DNA of 64,000 nucleotides from Mesobacillus sp. S13. GTDB lineage: Bacteria; Bacillota; Bacilli; Bacillales; Cytobacillaceae. Below are positions 43,862-52,824 of the stretch, in pieces. The position numbers were made by a program, and so were the translations under genes. The notes below the pieces were generated by a model, which had not been told where the DNA came from, ran no database searches, and saw only the letters and a program-made list of their open reading frames with translations. The stretch's first letter is position 1, and every line of letters starts with the position of its first letter. The stretch covers positions 4,731,001-4,795,000 of the forward strand of contig NZ_CP084622.1 in the NCBI RefSeq assembly GCF_020422885.1. The letters are read 5' to 3'.

Positions 43862-45678
43862 GACCAATCATCCTCTGCACTTCGGTCATATGGAAGCGTA
43901 AATTGAACAGTAGTTCCCTTTCCCTCCACACTTTCTGCCCATATTCTGCCGCCATGGGCATTGACCATTTCCTTGGCGATGGCCAGCCCAAGTCCTGTAC
44001 CGCCAAGTTTCCTTGTCCTGGCTTTATCGACACGGTAAAAGCGGTCGAAAATTTTATCAAGATTATCTTTCGGGATGCCGACCCCTTCGTCAGAGATGCT
44101 AGCGACAATCTGGTCATCCAGCTCTTTCACTTCGAACGTAATTTTTCCGCCTTCAGGTGAATACTTCATAGCATTAGAAATGATATTATCAAGTACTTGC
44201 GTAATTTTATCTTCATCTATTTCTACGAAAATCGCATCCTCTGTGATTTCCCTTTTGAAGGAAACATTTTGTTCCTTCGTCATTTCAAATCGGTCAATGA
44301 TCCTGTTAAAAAAGATCGGAAAGTTGACCCATTCTTTTGAAAGGCGATAATCGACGCTATCCAGTTTTGAAAGCTGGAGCAAATCGTTAACAAGCCGGAT
44401 CATCCGCTCTGTTTCACCTCTGGTCGTCTCTAGGAAGTTTGGAGCGATTTCCTCATCCCTCCAAGCTCCTTCCGCTAACGCTTCGAGATAGCTGCGCATC
44501 GTTGTCAGTGGAGTACGCAGTTCATGGGAAACATTCGCAACAAATTCGCGTCTCTCCATATCAATTTTCTCTTGTTCCGTGATATCGTACAGAACAGCAA
44601 TCAATCCATTCACAAAGCCACTTTCCTTCTGAATCACAGAAAAGTTTGCCCGAAGGATAAATGGCTTGCTTTTCGTACTGTAATCCAGGACGATTGAATC
44701 TTTCTCCTGCAGTAAATCTTCAAACGTATAGTTTTCATCCAGTCCAAGCACGGAAACCAAGGGTTGTGACAGCACTGTTTCACGTGGAACACCAAGCATC
44801 TGTGTCGCAGGGTCATTGATCAGGATGATGCGTCCCTTCCGGTCAGTCGAAATGACTCCGTCGGTCATATAGGAAATGACAGAGGACAGCTTCCTTTTCT
44901 CCCCTTCAGTTGTTGCCTGGGCTTCCTGCAGCTTCTTCGTCAGATTGTTGAAAGTGATCGCAAGTTGGCCAATTTCATCGTAGCCATACACTTTTACCTT
45001 CCTGGAAAAATTGCCGCGCGTCATGGCCAGGGCTTGTTTACGCATATCAGATATCGGCCTCGTGATCGTCTGTGCCAGCAAGATGCCCAAAATGGCTGTA
45101 AAAATCAGGGCAATGGCTGTTCCGGTAGCCAGGATTTTATTGATATCATTCATCTGCTCAAAGATATCATCAATCTGGGCTACAAGATAGACAGCGCCTA
45201 TTGCTTCACTGTTATGCATGATAGGTGTGGACAGTACCCAAACCCTATCATTGCCTTTCAACTGGATTCCGTCTTCATCTTCTTCAAAGATGATCGAACG
45301 CTTGATTTTGACATCAGGTGTCCTTTGCCCCACCATTCCCTGATTAGTGGAACTTGATGTACCTAGTACTTTAAAGCTGCTTCCGTCAATTACCCGGATT
45401 TCAGAAATATCATTGGCTTTATAATCTCTTAAAATCTCCCTGATCGCTTCCTCTTTCGTCGGATCTTCCTTTCCGCGCTCCTTGACTAGCTCTTCCTGTA
45501 TATCATAAACCAGCAGGTCCACACGGGATTTTATAGAATCCTGGTAATTCGTCATCAGGGTCGTCTCAAGTTTGCGGACAAAGTAAACTCCGATGATTTG
45601 CATGGCAACCAGAATAAGCAGGACATAAATAATCACAAATTTAAGATGAATGGAGCGAAAGAAACCTACCTTTTTCAT
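43858..45678 (-). CDS. walK: Sensor histidine kinase WalK (YycG)
   Basis: The 606-residue protein has TM1 (residues 11-32), an extracytoplasmic sensor domain of about 150 residues, TM2 (about 183-203), HAMP, PAS (residues about 265-370), HisKA with FVANVSHELRTPLTTMRSY near 385, and HATPase with IISNAMKYSP, SDEGVGIPKDN and GTGLGLAIAKEM. It phosphorylates WalR and is the essential cell-wall homeostasis kinase of Bacillota. It starts 8 bp after the walR stop. Confidence 0.96.
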   Translation of the reverse strand: MKKVGFFRSIHLKFVIIYVLLILVAMQIIGVYFVRKLETTLMTNYQDSIKSRVDLLVYDIQEELVKERGKEDPTKEEAIREILRDYKANDISEIRVIDGSSFKVLGTSSSTNQGMVGQRTPDVKIKRSIIFEEDEDGIQLKGNDRVWVLSTPIMHNSEAIGAVYLVAQIDDIFEQMNDINKILATGTAIALIFTAILGILLAQTITRPISDMRKQALAMTRGNFSRKVKVYGYDEIGQLAITFNNLTKKLQEAQATTEGEKRKLSSVISYMTDGVISTDRKGRIILINDPATQMLGVPRETVLSQPLVSVLGLDENYTFEDLLQEKDSIVLDYSTKSKPFILRANFSVIQKESGFVNGLIAVLYDITEQEKIDMERREFVANVSHELRTPLTTMRSYLEALAEGAWRDEEIAPNFLETTRGETERMIRLVNDLLQLSKLDSVDYRLSKEWVNFPIFFNRIIDRFEMTKEQNVSFKREITEDAIFVEIDEDKITQVLDNIISNAMKYSPEGGKITFEVKELDDQIVASISDEGVGIPKDNLDKIFDRFYRVDKARTRKLGGTGLGLAIAKEMVNAHGGRIWAESVEGKGTTVQFTLPYDRSAEDDWS

Positions 45679-45686
45679 CCCTGTCC

Positions 45687-46397
45687 TTACTCCTGCTCAG
45701 AGTTTCTCAAATAGTATCCTACTCCTCGTCTTGTCACGATCCATGTCGGGTGGCTTGGATTATCTTCGATTTTTTCGCGAAGACGTCTCACCGTTACGTC
45801 TACTGTTCGGACATCTCCATAGTAGTCATAACCCCATACCGTTTGCAGCAAGTGCTCCCTTGTCATGACTTGTCCAATATGCTTGGCAAGATAATGGAGA
45901 AGCTCGAATTCACGATGCGTCAATTCAATCGTTTCTCCTCTTTTAGAAACAACATAAGCATCCGGGTGGATCGTCAAGGAACCAACCGAAATTTCATTGG
46001 ATTCTTCCTGTTCATCTTCTTTGATGGCATTCTGCTGATGGCGACGCAGGTTTGCTTTTACCCTGGCAATCAATTCCCTTGTGCTGAAGGGCTTGGTGAC
46101 ATAATCATCCGCTCCAAGTTCAAGTCCGAGAACCTTATCAATTTCAGAGTCTTTAGCAGTCAGCATGATAATCGGCATCTCATATTTTTTACGGACCTCA
46201 CGGCATACTTCCATGCCATCACGCATCGGCAGCATGATATCCAGCAGGATCAAATCTGGCTGGACTTCCTCCACCATCTCAACTGCCTGATTCCCATCAT
46301 ATGCACAGTAAACATCATAGCCCTCTTTTTTTAGATTAAACTGTAAAATATCTGCAATTGGTTTTTCATCGTCTACTACGAGTATTTTCTTTTCCAT
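45687..46397 (-). CDS. walR: Response regulator WalR (YycF)
   Basis: The 236-residue OmpR-type regulator has ATG 46397 with AAAAGGAG upstream. Its receiver domain begins [16 protein letters not shown], with phospho-acceptor Asp near residue 53 in [10 protein letters not shown] and Lys in YVTKPFS near 103. The winged-helix domain covers [15 protein letters not shown] and [14 protein letters not shown] to [21 protein letters not shown]. It binds TGTWAH-N5-TGTWAH sites and controls autolysin genes. One such site lies upstream of the nearby M23 peptidase gene. Confidence 0.97.
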   Translation of the reverse strand: MEKKILVVDDEKPIADILQFNLKKEGYDVYCAYDGNQAVEMVEEVQPDLILLDIMLPMRDGMEVCREVRKKYEMPIIMLTAKDSEIDKVLGLELGADDYVTKPFSTRELIARVKANLRRHQQNAIKEDEQEESNEISVGSLTIHPDAYVVSKRGETIELTHREFELLHYLAKHIGQVMTREHLLQTVWGYDYYGDVRTVDVTVRRLREKIEDNPSHPTWIVTRRGVGYYLRNSEQE

Positions 46398-46625
46398 ACC
46401 AATTCTCCTTTTAAGCCAAATTATCAATCGTATATGAATAATTCTTATCTTTGTAAAAATGCTATCTTATCTATTTTACTGTAAATCAGAGAAAAACTGA
46501 ATTTTTCTGTTATATAACTTCTATTCTTCTCTTCCCAATTGTACCAATCCTGCCCATAACAATAAACTGTCAGGATTATTATGATGTTGGACCATCGCAA
46601 AGGAACAAGGCAAGCTCTAATAAAA

Positions 46626-46652
46626 AAAGTCTCTAGTTTGGCTAGAGACTTT
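46626..46652 (-). terminator. Intrinsic terminator of the M23 peptidase gene
   Basis: An 11-bp perfect stem (AAAGTCTCTAG with its complement, loop TTTGG), A-rich on its left side (T-run on the minus strand), just after the stop codon at 46679. Confidence 0.85.
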
Positions 46653-46678
46653 CATTGTAATGAACTTAGTTAAACAAC

Positions 46679-48154
46679 TTAGAATAGAGACATTGGATCC
46701 TGAATTCTTCCATTCAGATAAACCTCAAAATGAAGGTGGATACCTGTAGAGTTACCTGTCCTTCCCATGACACCAATTTTAGAACCACTAGAAACGGATT
46801 GGCCTACACTTACTGAGATGGATGCAAGGTGCGCATACATTGTACGGTAGCCGTTTTGATGATCGATGATGATTTTATTTCCATATCCATCGCCCTTGTT
46901 GCCAGCATATACGACTTTTCCATTATCAGCAGCCTTGATTGTATAGTTGCTTGGTCTAGCGATATCGATCCCTTTATGCATCCTGCTCCAGCGATAGCCC
47001 TGGCGGCTGGAAACATATCCGCCATTTGTAGGCCATACGAATGTTCCGTCACCGCGCGAAGGAACAACCTTAGTACCTTTAACGATGATTTCCTTCACTG
47101 GCTCTTCAAGAACTGTTTCATTAATGACTTCCTTCTTGGTTACCCTGCCATTTTGTTCTGAAACAGAATAGGTGATCCCATTCATGCCAACTTTGCCTTC
47201 TTGCTGCGTCTTCGTATCTCCCTTGAACATGGAAGAATCTTCCTTAACTTCTCTTTCGAAAGGCACTTCTTTTTGTTCGTAAACCTGGCGATTGACCACA
47301 ACTTCAACGAATGGCTTCAAGACAGTCACATTCAGCTCTAGGCCTGGCTTCAAGACTGTATTCTCATCAAATCCTGCATTTAAAGAAAGCAGTTGAGCAA
47401 GCGTCAAATCGTGATCATTTGCAATGCTCCCCAATACATCCCCTTCTTTAACCTGGTACTTCTGTTCTTCTAAAGTACCTTTTTTAAGGAATTGAACCGC
47501 TTCTGCTACAGTAAGCACCTTTTCGGGATCAACTTTTTCTTCAGAATGTGAAACTTCGTTAGTTAAATAAACGTCTAATATACGAGTTTCATTTTCTTTC
47601 ACTTCGGGTACTGGTAGATTAGGAGATTCTTTTCTACTCTCCACTTCAGCTAATTCTTCTTCTGTAACGTGTTCGAGCATTAATGTCCTAAGTACTTCTT
47701 TTGCGGCTTCCGCATCTTTTACATATGCTATTGGCTGATCACCCATTACAAGAGCTGTCGCTTCAGCCTGGACGATCATCTCGTCTTTAAGCACTTCTAT
47801 TACTTCACTTGTATTTGCAATTGCAGCTGAGCTGAACACTTGCTCAGGAATATAAGATACGTCCAATCCAAGATCGACATCAAGATCCGCGTATTCCTTC
47901 TTCACGGATGTCAACTTATCTTCTACCAGCTGTTCTACTTGTGATTTATCTGCTACAGTTCCAATAAATTTATCATTTACATATACATGATACAAAGTTG
48001 TTAATTCAGAATCCGCCGCTAGTGCAGCACTTCCTGCACCAAAAGACAACGCAGCTACAGTCACTGCAGCCATGATTGACTTTTTTATTGCTGGCTTCAT
48101 CTCTCTAGATGTTTTGCCGGCAAGATTGGACAGCCTATGTTTTAAATTATTCAT
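46679..48154 (-). CDS. Cell-wall endopeptidase, LysM-G5-M23
   Basis: The 491-residue exported protein is read from ATG 48154 (TAGGAGGATCAGG upstream). A signal peptide (about residues 20-47) ends with an AxA-type site in SAALAADSE. Downstream are a helical region, a LysM module (YQVKEGDVLGSIANDHDLTLAQLLSLN near 240-266), a G5 domain (FEREVKEDSSMFKGDTKTQQEGKVG near 305-330) and a C-terminal M23 peptidase with HKGIDIA near 405 and the HLHFEV metal-binding pair near 477. It should cut peptidoglycan cross-links. It is next to walR and is preceded by a perfect WalR box. Confidence 0.9.
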   Translation of the reverse strand: MNNLKHRLSNLAGKTSREMKPAIKKSIMAAVTVAALSFGAGSAALAADSELTTLYHVYVNDKFIGTVADKSQVEQLVEDKLTSVKKEYADLDVDLGLDVSYIPEQVFSSAAIANTSEVIEVLKDEMIVQAEATALVMGDQPIAYVKDAEAAKEVLRTLMLEHVTEEELAEVESRKESPNLPVPEVKENETRILDVYLTNEVSHSEEKVDPEKVLTVAEAVQFLKKGTLEEQKYQVKEGDVLGSIANDHDLTLAQLLSLNAGFDENTVLKPGLELNVTVLKPFVEVVVNRQVYEQKEVPFEREVKEDSSMFKGDTKTQQEGKVGMNGITYSVSEQNGRVTKKEVINETVLEEPVKEIIVKGTKVVPSRGDGTFVWPTNGGYVSSRQGYRWSRMHKGIDIARPSNYTIKAADNGKVVYAGNKGDGYGNKIIIDHQNGYRTMYAHLASISVSVGQSVSSGSKIGVMGRTGNSTGIHLHFEVYLNGRIQDPMSLF

Positions 48155-48480
48155 CCTGATCCTCCTACAACGGTCAAACACTATTAGTCTAGTTCTAAAT
48201 AACTATTATCTGATAATTGTACCTTTATACTTTACCATATAATGTATCAATGGGAAGACTAGTCTTCATTATGTAACAAAATTGTATAATAGCTGACATT
48301 TAATTACGTTTTTTGTAAGTTAAATGGAATTTGTTATCGGAATATTTACCTATTCTTCATATTAAAAATGAGCCAAAAACCTAGTAATAACAGAGCATTC
48401 TCCTACTTTTGCAGGGTTATTTTTGAACATTGTTGTTAATAGCAACACAAACATGTTAATAATAGGAATTTTATCGTTAT
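48155..48480 (-). other. Leader and promoter region of the M23 peptidase gene
   Basis: AT-rich, 326 bp without a gene. It holds a second, weaker WalR-like site on the plus strand (TGTAAC-N5-TGTATA at 48272-48288, one mismatch). No confident -35/-10 pair was identified. Confidence 0.5.
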
Positions 48481-48497
48481 ATTACATAAATGTTACA
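48481..48497 (-). promoter_or_regulatory. WalR box
   Basis: On the minus strand TGTAAC-ATTTA-TGTAAT fits the WalR consensus TGTWAH-N5-TGTWAH at all twelve fixed positions. It lies upstream of the M23 peptidase gene and directly after the tRNA cluster terminator, 327 bp from the start codon. Confidence 0.65.
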
Positions 48498-48530
48498 AAA
48501 AAAAGGAGCATGTCATATGACACGCTCCCT
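48497..48530 (-). terminator. Terminator of the tRNA cluster
   Basis: A 12-bp stem with one mismatch (GGAGCATGTCAT with ATGACACGCTCC) follows tRNA-Phe on the minus strand; an A-run at 48497-48504 gives the terminal U-run. Confidence 0.85.
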
Positions 48531-48537
48531 TTTTTAA

Positions 48538-48610
48538 TGGCTCAGGACGGAATCGAACCGCCGACACAAGGATTTTCAGTCCTTTGCTCTACCGACTGAG
48601 CTACTGAGCC
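48538..48610 (-). tRNA. tRNA-Phe (GAA)
   Basis: A 73-nt cloverleaf; the anticodon GAA lies in CTGAAAATC. Acceptor stem GGCTCAG/CTGAGCC and discriminator A are followed by TT, so CCA is not encoded. TPsiC arm GCGGTTCGATTCCGT is normal. It is the last gene of the tRNA cluster. Confidence 0.97.
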
Positions 48611-48882
48611 AAGATAAAAATTGTACCCTAATCATTATTTGGTTTAAGTCCTTTGCTCGAATAACCTTTCGGTCTTTCTCGCAGGTTGCCGCTGAAGCAA
48701 AGTCGATGATGTGAGCAACCTGCTCTACCGACTGAGCTACTGAGCCAAGATAAAAATTGTACCCTAATCATTATTTGGTTTAAGTCCTTTGCTCGAATGA
48801 CCTTTCGGTCTTTCTCGCAGGTTGCCGCTGAAGCAAAGTCGATGATGTGAGCAACCTGCTCTACCAACTGAGCTACTAAGCC
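48611..48882 (-). repeat. Two tandem 136-bp units carrying the 5' third of tRNA-Phe
   Basis: Unit 1 (48611-48746) and unit 2 (48747-48882) are nearly identical. On the minus strand each starts with the tRNA-Phe acceptor strand and D-arm (GGCTCAGTAGCTCAGTCGG; in unit 2 GGCTTAG and TTGG), reaches GTAGAGCA, and then departs into a 9-bp hairpin (GCAGGTTGC paired with GCAACCTGC, 25-nt loop) and a second small hairpin GACC-GAAA-GGTT, before rejoining tRNA-Phe-like AGCAAAGGACT. No 3' half (TPsiC arm, acceptor 3' strand) is present. The units lie inside the tRNA operon. Confidence 0.9.
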
Positions 48883-48913
48883 ATGGTACTACTAATCAAT
48901 AAAATATGTATAA

Positions 48914-48988
48914 TGGTGACCCCTACGGGATTCGAACCCGTGTTACCGCCGTGAAAGGGCGGTGTCTTAACCGCTTGACCAAGGGGCC
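48914..48988 (-). tRNA. tRNA-Glu (TTC)
   Basis: A 75-nt gene including encoded CCA; acceptor strand GGCCCCT pairs with AGGGGTC (one G-T pair), the anticodon TTC lies in CCTTTCACGG, and the TPsiC arm is ACGGGTTCGAATCCCGT. It lies between tRNA-Lys and the 136-bp units. Confidence 0.97.
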
Positions 48989-49028
48989 GTATTAAATTTA
49001 AACCTTTTCGCTATCGCGGAAAAAAACT

Positions 49029-49104
49029 TGGTGAGCCATGAAGGACTCGAACCTTCGACCCTCTGATTAAAAGTCAGATGCTCTACCGACTGAGCTAATG
49101 GCTC
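49029..49104 (-). tRNA. tRNA-Lys (TTT)
   Basis: A 76-nt gene including encoded CCA; acceptor stem GAGCCAT/ATGGCTC, anticodon TTT in GACTTTTAATC, TPsiC arm AAGGTTCGAGTCCTT. It is the first gene of the cluster. Confidence 0.97.
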
Positions 49105-49309
49105 GTATCAAAGCTTATCGTTTTTTGTCGAATTAGTGACAACGTTGTTTATATTACCATAGCATTTTGTCATTTGTATATATTTTTTTAAAACTTTTTT
49201 CATTTTTCTTTTCTCTTTTAAATTCACTATTGAAATACAGGCTATTTCCACGAATTAAATTGGCATTTTGCCAACTGTAAAGCATCAGTAACCTACCATA
49301 ACAAAATAA

Positions 49310-49335
49310 GCCCCTGATCCAAATAGATCAAGGGC
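49310..49335 (-). terminator. Intrinsic terminator of purA
   Basis: A 10-bp stem with one mismatch (GCCCCTGATC against GATCAAGGGC) lies just past the purA stop, with an A-rich left flank. Confidence 0.7.
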
Positions 49336-49349
49336 AAAGTCGAGATTAA

Positions 49350-50639
49350 TTATGATCTCCAAGGGCTGCGGACTACGTTTGTTTGGGTGCGGTCCGGGCC
49401 GACTGAGAAGATTGACAATGGGATGCCTGTCAGCTGTGAGATACGCTCGAGATAGTGTCTTGCGTTCTCAGGCAGTTCATCGAGTGATTTTACCCCTGTG
49501 ATGTCTTCTGTCCATCCTGGCAGCTCCTCGTAAACTGGCTCACATTCAGCAAGTGTCTTGAGACTTGCTGGGAATTCTTCAATCAACTCGCCTTTGTAGC
49601 GATAGGCGACACAAATTTTAAGTGTTTCGATTCCAGTCAATACATCGATTGAGTTTAAAGATAGGTCCGTGATTCCGCTGACACGGCGGGCATGTCGGAC
49701 GACGACACTGTCGAACCAGCCTACGCGGCGAGGGCGTCCAGTTGTCGTACCATACTCACGGCCTACTTCACGGATTTGGTGGCCGATTTCGTTATCTAGC
49801 TCTGTAGGGAATGGTCCATCACCCACACGAGTGGTATAAGCTTTTGAAACTCCAACAATATGAGTGATTTTGGTGGGTCCAACTCCTGAACCAATCGTGA
49901 CACCACCTGCTACTGGATTGGATGATGTGACGAAAGGATATGTTCCCTGGTCGATGTCGAGCATGACGCCCTGTGCACCTTCAAATAATACACGGCGGCC
50001 ATCATCCAATGCATCGTTAAGCACAACAGATGTGTCGACCACATAATCCTTGATTTGCTGACCATACTCATAATACTCATCCAGAATGTCCTCAAGCTTG
50101 AATCCTTCTGTTTCGTAGATTCGTTCAAGCAGGCGATTCTTTTCTTCCAGGTTGCGAGAAAGCTTTTCTTCAAATACTTCACGATCCAACAGGTCGGCAA
50201 TCCGAATTCCGGTACGTGCAGCTTTATCCATGTAGGCAGGACCGATTCCCTTCTTGGTCGTTCCGATTTTATTGGCACCTTTGCTCGCTTCTTCCACCTC
50301 ATCAAGCTTTAAGTGATAAGGAAGGATGACATGCGCGCGGTTGCTGATGCGCAGATTATCTGTCTTAACATCTTTGTCGTGAAGATAAGCAAGTTCCTTC
50401 ACTAACGCTTTTGGATCCACAACCATTCCGTTGCCGATGACGCTGATTTTATCATTATAGAAAATTCCTGATGGAATTAAATGCAATTTATATGTTTCAC
50501 CATTGAACTTAATTGTATGTCCGGCGTTGTTACCTCCTTGGTAACGGGCAATCACTTCGGCATTTTCTGATAGGAAGTCTGTAATCTTCCCTTTTCCTTC
50601 GTCTCCCCATTGTGTCCCTACTACTACTACGGATGACAT
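49350..50639 (-). CDS. purA: Adenylosuccinate synthetase
   Basis: The 429-residue enzyme has the GTP loop [18 protein letters not shown] at the N-terminus, the IMP loop [33 protein letters not shown] near residue 130, and [19 protein letters not shown] near 265-295. It condenses IMP with aspartate at the expense of GTP, the first committed step to AMP. Length matches the family (about 430). It is monocistronic between the tRNA cluster and dnaC; PurR-box-like sites precede it. Confidence 0.98.
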   Translation of the reverse strand: MSSVVVVGTQWGDEGKGKITDFLSENAEVIARYQGGNNAGHTIKFNGETYKLHLIPSGIFYNDKISVIGNGMVVDPKALVKELAYLHDKDVKTDNLRISNRAHVILPYHLKLDEVEEASKGANKIGTTKKGIGPAYMDKAARTGIRIADLLDREVFEEKLSRNLEEKNRLLERIYETEGFKLEDILDEYYEYGQQIKDYVVDTSVVLNDALDDGRRVLFEGAQGVMLDIDQGTYPFVTSSNPVAGGVTIGSGVGPTKITHIVGVSKAYTTRVGDGPFPTELDNEIGHQIREVGREYGTTTGRPRRVGWFDSVVVRHARRVSGITDLSLNSIDVLTGIETLKICVAYRYKGELIEEFPASLKTLAECEPVYEELPGWTEDITGVKSLDELPENARHYLERISQLTGIPLSIFSVGPDRTQTNVVRSPWRS

Positions 50640-50693
50640 ATAAAAAGCACCTCCAAAGGTATACGGTTATTTTTTTCCGTTTCAAACATATAA

Positions 50694-50723
50694 AGTTTAC
50701 CAGCATTAATAGCTTAAAGTCAA
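50694..50723 (-). promoter_or_regulatory. purA promoter (SigA-type)
   Basis: On the minus strand TTGACT (50723-50718) and TAAACT (50699-50694) are separated by 18 bp, about 55 bp before the start codon. Confidence 0.6.
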
Positions 50724-50730
50724 CAAAACA

Positions 50731-50765
50731 CGAACATTAATTTTATATTACATTTAATTCGTTCG
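50731..50765. promoter_or_regulatory. Inverted PurBox pair upstream of purA
   Basis: CGAA at 50731 (in AACACGAACATT) and TTCG at 50758, with a second TTCG at 50762, face each other 23 bp apart, just upstream of the -35. This is the geometry of PurR operators in B. subtilis (two inverted CGAA-cored PurBoxes). Confidence 0.6.
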
Positions 50766-50861
50766 TAAAAAATCAATAGAGTTAAGAGTTTTATTGTATG
50801 TAAGCCGGTTTTTCCTAAGGTTATAAAAGCAACATAGTTTACGAAAAGAGCCTAAAAAAAA

Positions 50862-50888
50862 GAGAATCAACCTATACGGTCAATTCTC
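50862..50888 (-). terminator. Intrinsic terminator of dnaC
   Basis: GAGAAT/ATTCTC base stem extended by ACC/GGT, A-run on the left side (T-run on the minus strand), right after the dnaC stop. Confidence 0.65.
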
Positions 50889-50889
50889 A

Positions 50890-52254
50890 TTATGCCCCCG
50901 GTGGAGCGTACGATTCGTCATATCTATTTTCGATATTAACGAATTTATTGTATTCTTTTACAAAGGCCAGCTTGACGGTGCCTACCGGGCCGTTACGCTG
51001 CTTGGCAATAATGATTTCGATGATGTTCTTGTCTTCGGATTCTTTGTCATAATAGTCATCACGATAAAGGAAGGCTACAATATCGGCATCCTGCTCAATT
51101 GAACCGGATTCACGGATATCAGACATCATCGGACGCTTGTCCTGTCGCTGTTCCACTCCACGGGAAAGCTGGGACAGTGCGATAACAGGGACCTGCAATT
51201 CACGCGCCAATTGCTTGAGGGAACGGGATATCTCGGATACTTCCTGCTGACGGTTTTCGCCGGCACGGCCGCTTCCAAGGATCAGCTGCAAGTAATCGAT
51301 CATGATCATGCCAAGTCCCTGCTCCTGCTTTAAGCGTCGGCACTTTGACCGGATATCGGTAATTTTAACACCCGGGGTATCATCTATGAAGATTCCTGCG
51401 TTAGACAAGCTTCCCATTGCCATCGTCAGTTTGCCCCAGTCCTCATCATTCAGGGAACCTGTACGAAGCCTCTGTGCATCGATATTTCCTTCAGCACAAA
51501 GAACACGCATGACCAGCTGCTCTGCTCCCATCTCCAAACTGAAGATCGCAACATTCTCTCCTGTTTTTTTCGCAACATTCTGGGCGATATTCAAGGCGAA
51601 TGCTGTTTTACCAACCGAAGGACGGGCACCTACTATGATCAAATCATTTCGTTGAAAGCCTGCTGTCATTCGATCAAGCTCGGTAAAGCCTGTCTCAAGA
51701 CCGGTGATATCCCCTTTGCGGTTATGCATTTCCTCGATATTATCATAGGTCCTGACAAGGACATCTTTGATATTATGGAAGGCTCCTCCGCCTTTACGCT
51801 GGGCAACCTCCATTATGTTCTTTTCTGCTTCGGCAAGTAATGCCTCGACTTCATCCTCACGCAAATAGCCATCTTCAGCGATGCCTGATGCTGTTCGGAT
51901 CAGCCTTCTTAGCAATGATTTTTCTTCTACGATTCTAGCATAATACTCTATATTAGCAGCCGTCGGCACGGATGCAGCCAATTCACTTAAATAACTGACG
52001 CCTCCAACATCTTCAATCAGCTTGGATGATGCCAATTCCTCAGTGACTGTCACCAGGTCAATGGCTTTGCCTTTATCATTTAAATCCAGCATGACGTTAA
52101 AGATTTTCTGGTGCGCAACACGATAAAAGTCGTCGGGTAATAATATTTCTGAAGCAAGAGTTAAAGCTGATGGCTCTAAAAATATTGCGCCAAGTACGGC
52201 TTGTTCCGCTTCCATGTTTTGCGGCGGAAGTCGATCCGCGAATAATTCACTCAT
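50890..52254 (-). CDS. dnaC: Replicative DNA helicase (DnaB family)
   Basis: The 454-residue protein has an N-terminal helical domain (LPPQNMEAEQAVLGAIFLEPSAL) and a C-terminal RecA-like ATPase: Walker A IVGARPSVGKTAFALNIA near residue 210, Walker B MIMIDYLQLI near 320, then QLSRGVEQRQDKRPMMSDIRESGSIEQDADIV. In Bacillus the DnaB-type helicase is called DnaC. It unwinds DNA at the fork as a hexamer. It lies between purA and rplI as in B. subtilis. Confidence 0.98.
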   Translation of the reverse strand: MSELFADRLPPQNMEAEQAVLGAIFLEPSALTLASEILLPDDFYRVAHQKIFNVMLDLNDKGKAIDLVTVTEELASSKLIEDVGGVSYLSELAASVPTAANIEYYARIVEEKSLLRRLIRTASGIAEDGYLREDEVEALLAEAEKNIMEVAQRKGGGAFHNIKDVLVRTYDNIEEMHNRKGDITGLETGFTELDRMTAGFQRNDLIIVGARPSVGKTAFALNIAQNVAKKTGENVAIFSLEMGAEQLVMRVLCAEGNIDAQRLRTGSLNDEDWGKLTMAMGSLSNAGIFIDDTPGVKITDIRSKCRRLKQEQGLGMIMIDYLQLILGSGRAGENRQQEVSEISRSLKQLARELQVPVIALSQLSRGVEQRQDKRPMMSDIRESGSIEQDADIVAFLYRDDYYDKESEDKNIIEIIIAKQRNGPVGTVKLAFVKEYNKFVNIENRYDESYAPPGA

Positions 52255-52294
52255 CTGCCTGCCCCCTTACAAATTGATTCTCTCTTTTAATTGA

Positions 52295-52320
52295 AAAAAG
52301 TGATCAGCAGAACCGATCAC
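52295..52320 (-). terminator. Intrinsic terminator of the yybS-gdpP-rplI operon
   Basis: GTGATC/GATCAC stem with a 9-nt loop and an A-run on the left (T-run on the minus strand), about 55 nt after rplI. Confidence 0.6.
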
Positions 52321-52374
52321 CTATTTCTGTAACTATATTATTTTATCATGTTTACAGCTATATGGAACTGTAAA

Positions 52375-52824
52375 TTATTTACCTTCTTTTACATGAACAT
52401 TCAAAGTTGCCTGTACATCTTTATGAAGCTTGACTGGAACCTTTGTGTATCCAAGTGTGCGAATGGCATCCGAAAGCTCAATTTTACGCTTATCAAGCTT
52501 GATGCCGTTGGCTTTTTGTAGTTCATCAGCAATCTGCTTGCTAGTGATTGAGCCGAATAGACGTCCATCCTCACCAGATTTCGCAGATAGTTCAACAGTA
52601 ACCTTTTCCAGTTTTTCCTTTAATGCTTTCGCATCTTCAAGCTCCTGCTGAGCCATTTTCTCTTCCTTCTTTTGTTGTGCACTCAGGGAACTCATTGCGG
52701 CCTGGTTTGCTTCAACCGCAAGACCCTGTTTGATCAGGAAATTGTGTGCGTAGCCATCTGCCACATTTTTGATTTCGCCTTTTTTTCCTTTTCCTTTAAC
52801 GTCCTTCAAAAAGATTACTTTCAT
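52375..52824 (-). CDS. rplI: Ribosomal protein L9
   Basis: The 149-residue protein has the L9 N-terminal signature [39 protein letters not shown], a long connecting helix and a C-terminal domain ([29 protein letters not shown]). It binds 23S rRNA domain V near the L1 stalk. It overlaps the gdpP stop by 4 bp and is the last gene of that operon. Confidence 0.98.
   Translation of the reverse strand: MKVIFLKDVKGKGKKGEIKNVADGYAHNFLIKQGLAVEANQAAMSSLSAQQKKEEKMAQQELEDAKALKEKLEKVTVELSAKSGEDGRLFGSITSKQIADELQKANGIKLDKRKIELSDAIRTLGYTKVPVKLHKDVQATLNVHVKEGK

Noticed and set aside
45750..46334. 194-residue plus-strand open frame opposite walR
   Set aside because: It is antisense to walR, whose receiver and DNA-binding motifs are intact.
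48628..48867. 79-residue minus-strand open frame across the 136-bp units
   Set aside because: It is generated by the tandem duplication itself (the peptide repeats every 45 residues) and has no ribosome site; the region is tRNA-derived.
48611..48882. Two further tRNA genes between tRNA-Glu and tRNA-Phe
   Set aside because: Only the acceptor 5' strand and D-arm are present; anticodon loop, TPsiC arm and 3' acceptor strand are missing, so no cloverleaf can form.
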